Positions 58,927 through 64,000 of a DNA stretch of 64,000 nucleotides are shown in pieces. The DNA is from Ampelomyces quisqualis (Eukaryota; Ascomycota; Dothideomycetes; Pleosporales; Phaeosphaeriaceae). Within the stretch, counting starts at the first letter, position 1. Every line of letters begins with the position of its first letter. A model generated the notes under the pieces. It searched no databases, was not told the origin of the DNA, and was given only the letters and a program-made list of their open reading frames with translations. A program made the translations under genes and the position numbers. The stretch is taken from the NCBI GenBank assembly GCA_018398575.1, contig JAGTXZ010000019.1, positions 496,001 to 560,000 on the forward strand, given 5' to 3'.

Positions 58927-60575
58927 GATTAGGAGATAGCCGGGGTGAGATGTGAAGATTGGATGGGAAACTTTTCATTGCATTATGAAACGGTATTTAG
59001 CTGCTCCGGTACTGGGCAGTGACTATGTGTGCGCCTTTGGGTGAGCATCGTGAATGCATTGTTGGGGGTGCTGGAGCCTTGGGAACTACCCAAGTGTTGT
59101 ACTATTGCACTGTTGCATAGTGACTTCACATTTGCTGGCGGGTAAGTCCCGGACTGAAAGAAAATCACATGCGTTTTCAATATGTTAGATGTGAGATACC
59201 ATGCATTCGGAGCAGTAAAGGTGCAAAATTGAGAAGTGACTTGTCTTCTTGGGCTGATACCACATGTTCGACAGTTCTTTTTTGGTGTGATGATCGACCA
59301 GACAATGATTCTCCGAGCGTCTCCTGAATCGGATGCAGTCGTGTCAGATGCCACCTGGCTGCCCCTCAAATGACTCTCTAACCGTGTCTCGCTTGGTGGG
59401 GATGTAGCGATCTCCATCCCAGCCGAAACCACATCCAGCTCTCATTGTACTGCGGTCGCGACTTCCTGGAGGAGGAGCAATAAACTTGTCCTAAGACCCC
59501 TTGAGAGAGCGTTTGACGGGACTAAATCCCGGTACCGATCCCGCATGGTGGTTCTAGACACTGAGAACTCTGGTACCGAACCCCACACTGCTCGACAGAC
59601 AAAGAAAAGTGTAATCCGACCTCGCCATGCATCAATTTTCGCCTGAATCAGCGCGAAAAAGGATCTGTCTCATCGCAGTCCTCTCCAGCTCTTCCTCTAC
59701 GCAAATTGAATGAGTGTCAAATCACCCCTCAAGCTCCCGCAGCACCTACACCTCTAATCAGCCTCCCTTATCCTACACTATAGTGTCTGGACTTACCTCC
59801 AGGCCCCCTCTGCCGTTTACTCAACCTCCTCCTCGCCCTAACCTGCTTCCTCTCCCCCACCTCCTCTCCGTCCACGAAGCTCGGCGCCAAAATCGGCCTG
59901 TCGATACTACTCGCATGGTCCACCACCACAGCATCTCCTGTCGATTCGAAGAGACTCAATCGCTGCGTCGACCCGCGCCTCTCCAACACGCGGCGCGTGC
60001 GCTGCATGTCCGAAGCAGGAGTGTCGCGCCGAAACTCGGTGAAGATGCGCGTGAGGAAGTGAGGTATCGTCCCGACAAATCGACAACAAAAAAAGTAGGA
60101 AAAAAGTAGCGCGTTTGCGCCTCGCGTTGGAGGGCGAACAAGTAAGGGGCAGGGTTTGTTATCTGTGACAACGCGATATGCAATTGGTGTTTGGGTGGCG
60201 ATGCGCACGTGGTAAGTGCGGGGCGGTCTGGACCCTGCGTCTGTTGTCTTGTGCTTGGTGCGAGGTTTCATTGGTCGGCACCATTTGAGGCAGATGAATT
60301 GACACGGGTGAAAAGCGGAAATGGACGCATTTTTGTCTATCAAGGTGTCGATGCAGACCTGAGAGCACAGGCTTAGTGTGTGCTGTGTTGTGGTCGACTA
60401 CGAAACCATCCTTCTTGACCAGTCGTCCGTCACCACTTAAATAGTATCAATTTACACGCTTGAATCAACCCATTGTACCCATCATGCTGCTTTCGAGTAG
60501 TACATAGGGACCGAATGACCTTAGGCCGGAACGTCGGTCTACTTCGGTGAGATCTTTGCACATTATTAGCTCATG
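58927..60575. other. long intergenic region
   Basis: About 1.6 kb without a convincing gene. A minus-strand frame of ~144 codons at 58,983-59,417 and a longer one at 59,768-60,343 have no domain and odd composition; I treat them as accidental. A plus-strand ATG-less frame at 59,784-60,062 with a signal-peptide-like stretch is discussed as a finding. Near 59,510-59,580 there are short GGTACCGA-type direct repeats. No tRNA was recognised. Confidence 0.4.
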
Positions 60576-60621
60576 CTAATATGACTTTACATGGACCGGC
60601 GAACTTGCCTTGACGCGCTTC

Positions 60622-62016
60622 TCATGGGGAGGGATCACGAAGAGGAGCGCACAGTGACTGTACGCAAAGGCTGCTTCGGCCTGATTGCCGTACTGTACAA
60701 TGAGCCATCAGCACATCAATCCAGTTGATTTTCTGCAAGGTACTAGGATACTCCTTCCAGACGTCATAGGCGTTCTCACACTCGCCCCACTCCCTGCCGG
60801 TCTCGATACATTCGGTAATGGCTTCCCCAACAAAGTCTCGCCTGCGAAGTTTGGCCGAGATATCGTAATCGTCATATTGGCTTACATGTTCGGCGATGGG
60901 GCGGATTAGAATCTTGATGCCTAGAGAGCGGAAGACCTCGTATGCAACCATATCAGCGCCCTTCAAGATGGACGGAAATTTGGTGGCAGCGCCTGTGGTA
61001 GTGTGGGCGTAAGCGTGGTCGCAGTACTTGCCAATCAACCCGCCTAAAGATATGTAAGTACGGTGCTCGAGGACAGCGAGCGTGACATACCTTTTGCCAT
61101 GAAGTCAGGGGATGCTAAGGCGTCCTTCACCTCCTTGAATACCGACAGCTGCTGAGCATCGAGTGCCTCACTATGACCGGCAAGCTCGCCTAGACCACGA
61201 CGCATATAGAGGCTGTACGTCAAGGTGACGCGATGACCAGAGGTCACCTCGAGGACCTCGTGCTCGCAGTCACTGTAGAAAGCCGCCCACTGGATGCTCT
61301 GCGCCTGACCAGACCAGTCGAATCTCGTTTCATAGTCTTTATGGCGGACGACGAGCTGGCCGCCTTGATGTTCACACGGGAGGCAAACTACAAGTGAGGC
61401 GAACTGAAGTTCTGAGCGAGGCGTGTCGACATGCGCCCTGAAGAAGCCGGAAGGAGCTTGGTAAATCCGTCATCAATGAGGGTGTTGTTGTGAATAAGCG
61501 ACGTTCAGGACATACGTTCAGCTTGTAGAGTTCAGCACGAATGCCCTGAGAGGAGTAAGGGAACTTTGGGAGGAGAGCTTGGGCGATGACGTCGATGATA
61601 CCTGCCTCGTAAGGGCAGAAGTTGGTAGAGAAAGCGCATGTGTCTAGCTTTGATGCCTTGCGATACGACTCATCGATGACATTCCGACCTTGAAATCCAA
61701 AGCTAGCGGGTTGGGTTCCTGCAGCCAGTCTCGTGACGGAGGATTGCTCCCTAGCCGCTTCTTCCTTGGACAAGGGAAGAGTGAGCTTCTCGATGGACTT
61801 GGCTGAATCCCAGCGAATCGTGATTGAGTGCGCAAGGAGTTCGGATTGGTCGTCGGTCGTGGACTCGTCGTACTCGCCCGCGGACTGCCGGGTCTTGATC
61901 GCACCGCCGCAGGCATAAGTAGAGTTTCTGAGGTGCTGGAATAGCGCTTGCGTTACGTCGTCCAGTACGCTGCTCGCGACGCTTGTAGCGTCGCTGTCTG
62001 TAGAGTGGTCAGACAT
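60622..62016 (-). CDS. 2OG-Fe(II) oxygenase-like protein, C-terminus frameshifted
   Basis: Model: exons 62,016-61,512, 61,456-61,091 and 61,043-60,622, 430 residues, starting M-S-D-H-S-T-D. Iron ligands appear as H177-x-D179 (A-H-V-D-T-P) and distal H234 (D-C-E-H-E-V). R244 in S-G-H-R-V-T-L is the likely 2-oxoglutarate contact. The family hydroxylates proteins or small molecules using Fe(II), O2 and 2-oxoglutarate; substrate unknown. Intron 2 is clean (47 nt, GTATGT, TACTTAC, TTTAG). Intron 1 is not: the strong donor GTATGT puts the exons out of phase, and only a weak GTCC donor four bases on keeps the frame. Near 60,700 the conserved-looking frame (Y-G-N-Q-A-E, then F-V-I-P-P) shifts and continues to a stop at 60,576, whereas this frame ends at 60,622 with an unrelated tail. 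It may be a pseudogene. Confidence 0.72.
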
Positions 62017-62465
62017 TCTTTGACCATCAAAATTGAATAATCGCACTCTGGTTGTTTGAAGAGAAGTACGAAATTCATGTCGCGTAACACGGACAGTCGC
62101 GTTGTCACGTGAGCGCAAGGTCAACGAATGAGGGGCACATTAGGTAAGCAACGACGTGCTTTGCTCGCGCTGCTTCCTGCGCGATGAACGGCTAGGCAGA
62201 ATCCTGACTCAGACAACGAGGAATGCAGATGTGTTTTTGGGAGTGTAGGATGAGGAAGGATGAGTTCCTTCTTATATTGTCCCTACGTGCGTAACGCCGT
62301 AGAGACAATATAAGAATAAATGAACTAAGGAGTAAGAGAATGTGTAAAGTGTAGTCTCTTAGCCCTAATATAGAACAAAGCTACATGAGTTCAGACATTA
62401 TACTTACACCCAACCCATCTGGGTCATGAATGAATTGTTCAGGAATTTTATCCTGCAGCAATACT
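62017..62465. other. intergenic region with a long hairpin
   Basis: Upstream of the oxygenase gene and downstream of the RRM gene, both on the minus strand. It holds an imperfect palindrome at 62,269-62,316 and is otherwise AT-richer than its surroundings from about 62,260 to 62,420. Confidence 0.5.
62269..62316. repeat. inverted repeat, 19-bp arms, 10-bp loop
   Basis: The arm TTCTTATATTGTCCCTACG (62,269-62,287) and its complement at 62,298-62,316 differ at one base. Weaker pairing continues outward (GAGTTC/GAACT). It may be a MITE remnant or a transcript hairpin for the RRM gene 3' end. Confidence 0.8.
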
Positions 62466-63320
62466 TCAGCAGAGATTCCGATCTGCCTCCCGCATCTTGC
62501 AGAAGAAGCAGTCCCGACGATGACGCTGGCTGATATTTCGGCTCGTGTTGACTAAGTGCCATGGAGCGAAGATACTGGTCCGCACAGCTATTACCGCCTT
62601 TCCTCTAATTGGCTGTCGCTTCCTTGCCTTCTGATTGTCTTCTACATCGCCTTCGTAGCCAGCGATCTCGGTGGACGAAGTGTGGGGTGAGCGGGGTTGG
62701 ACGTTGTCGGTAGAGACAAGATCTGAGTCTGCGACTTTGGTGTTGGTGACGGTATTGAAGCGAGGAAACGCGACCTCGAAGACTGGTGTGGATTCTGGCG
62801 TCTGGTTCTGGTCATTGAGAGTCGGTTGTCGTGTCGCAGGTACGGCAGCGGCAGGCAGCGGCGTCATGCCAGTTCCATTTTTCTTGTTGCCGACAATTCT
62901 AGCCCATGTTGTGCCTGGTGCGTGACCTTGCGAATGACCAAAAGGCAGGACGTATCCCGGCTGTTCCATGTCCTCCACGAGTTCTTCGTAGTCCTCGTCG
63001 ACAGCTCCAAGAGGCCGGTGGGATGTGCGCGTTTCTCGCAAGAAGCGCACGGAGCGGTGCTTGCTGTACATTTCCACGCGCAACACGACATTTTCGAGTC
63101 GCATTCCGTCAGTATCTTGCTGCGCTTGAGTTGCTTCCTCGTGTGTTTCAAAGCCTACAACAATTGTGGTGATGTCGCCGTTGGGGTAGACATTTTTGAT
63201 CCTCGTTGGCTCGAACTGTGCGTACAAGTGCGGGATCGCTGCAATCGCTAGATCGGCTGGGACGTTTTTGACGAAGATGAGGTGCTCGTCTTTGGCTTTT
63301 GTGCTTTGTGCGCGCGGCAT
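62466..63320 (-). CDS. RRM-type RNA-binding protein, 284 residues
   Basis: Single exon with ATG at 63,320 and TGA at 62,466-62,468. The N-terminal part (residues ~12-85) has the RNA-recognition-motif pattern: L-I-F-V-K-N-V-P (RNP2 position, 14-21) and T-T-I-V-V-G-F-E (RNP1 position, ~51-58, with fewer aromatics than usual). A helix with E-E-A-T-Q-A-Q follows. The rest is low-complexity, with a basic C-terminal part (K-A-R-K-R-Q-P) and a closing C-x-x-C (D-C-F-F-C). Probably nuclear or cytoplasmic RNA binding; the specific family was not recognised. Short for a splicing factor and without a second RRM. Confidence 0.72.
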   Translation of the reverse strand: MPRAQSTKAKDEHLIFVKNVPADLAIAAIPHLYAQFEPTRIKNVYPNGDITTIVVGFETHEEATQAQQDTDGMRLENVVLRVEMYSKHRSVRFLRETRTSHRPLGAVDEDYEELVEDMEQPGYVLPFGHSQGHAPGTTWARIVGNKKNGTGMTPLPAAAVPATRQPTLNDQNQTPESTPVFEVAFPRFNTVTNTKVADSDLVSTDNVQPRSPHTSSTEIAGYEGDVEDNQKARKRQPIRGKAVIAVRTSIFAPWHLVNTSRNISQRHRRDCFFCKMREADRNLC

Positions 63321-64000
63321 GATAGGCGCGTTGTTGAGTCGTACGTCCGCGGCGCAGTTGAGAAAGAAAAGGCAGAGAATGTGCTAGTCGAGACTGCGGT
63401 ACGGCTGCTGCATGACGGATAGTTGCGTGGAATCTGTCCCACCATCTTGAATCGGAGGTGAAGCTGCGCTTTCACGCAAATCCGTGATGGCGTAATCGGC
63501 CAGACAGGCTCTCTCACCTCTAAGACCAGACTTTTCATTTTCCTGAGACATGATAGCTGTACATTCGACGATCAGAGACATTCGCCGTACCATGAGGACA
63601 CCAGAACTCGCGCATATTGTTCCGTCGAGCCTACGGCCCACTGCATGGAAAGCGGGAATATTTGATTGACAGTCGAAATAAACCAACGGCGATGAAATGA
63701 CAAGTTAAGAGAGGAACAATAGAATGCGTAGTGACTCACGGGCAAGCTTCAAACCCGGCAATACATCAGAGCGATATGACCATGCAAATTTGGAAGCCTT
63801 CAAGTTTCGAAATGCAGGTCTTCCTCGTGTGCAATGTCTGCCATTCATGTGCAGGCGCGATCTACACACTCAGAGGGACCGAAAGGATGAGGCACAACTT
63901 TACTTAGCTGTCAGGAGTGAGCGCGATATGTCTTATTTGCGAGGTGGAATGCTTTCACAGGACATGAGGGGAGAACACGACACGACCCCGTGCTGGATCA
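63321..64000. other. region upstream of the RRM gene to window end
   Basis: A minus-strand frame at 63,384-63,686 is open but begins at TTG. Its internal ATG near 63,551 would give only a 55-residue peptide with no domain. It could be a terminal exon of a gene outside the window or chance. Nothing else recognised. Confidence 0.35.

Noticed and set aside
58983..59432. Minus-strand frame of 149 codons
   Set aside because: Starts at GTG, has no recognisable domain and mixed composition; not supported as a gene.
59500..59600. Possible tRNA-like stretch with GGTACCGATCCC
   Set aside because: No proper B box (GGTTCRA) and no cloverleaf pairing could be built.
59768..60343. Minus-strand frame of 191 codons
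   Set aside because: Arg/Pro/Cys-rich, no domain, and lies over a region with frames open on both strands; likely chance.

Overview
The window is a piece of a filamentous ascomycete genome, most likely a Dothideomycete of the Pleosporales (inference from short GT-AG introns with CTRAC-type branch sites, the gene set, and alternation of AT-rich and GC-balanced blocks). It splits sharply at about 42,190.

Bases 1-42,190 are an AT-rich block with no intact gene. The dinucleotide bias (TpA everywhere, CpA/TpG rare), TAG/TAA in place of Gln and Trp codons, and D-to-N changes at catalytic sites are the signature of repeat-induced point mutation (RIP). Beneath the mutations the block is a nest of transposons: a Fot1/pogo transposase relic (1,120-2,295); a long unidentified relic frame (5,280-8,395); a retroelement LTR plus gag-like relic (8,915-10,560); a 5.9-kb hAT element with a perfect 8-bp target duplication (11,570-17,484); a Copia relic on the minus strand (18,600-20,990); a Gypsy integrase/chromodomain relic (22,440-23,290); a second hAT in inverted orientation (24,060-36,466) that is split by a complete 6.47-kb chromovirus with 282-bp LTRs (27,658-34,130); and several copies of an ~840-bp foldback-like repeat (called X here). 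The hAT sits inside one X copy and the chromovirus inside the hAT, so relative ages can be read directly. The most notable observation is that at least five intron-like segments in the hAT gene share a paired TTATTAC core, as introner-like elements would.

Bases 42,190-64,000 are gene-dense, normal-GC sequence. On the plus strand are an RGG-rich protein whose frame is broken by one in-frame TAG (42,553-45,036), the importin-beta karyopherin Kap123/importin-4 (49,302-52,767, three exons) and the NPC1 sterol transporter (53,263-57,151, two exons). On the minus strand are a DUF2433 metallophosphoesterase-like protein (45,907-48,200, four exons), a small unidentified gene with an unresolved frame change (58,232-58,926), a 2OG-Fe(II) oxygenase with a C-terminal frameshift (60,622-62,016) and an RRM protein (62,466-63,320). 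They are mostly unrelated housekeeping genes with no sign of a cluster. The DUF2433 and Kap123 genes diverge from a shared ~1.1-kb promoter region.
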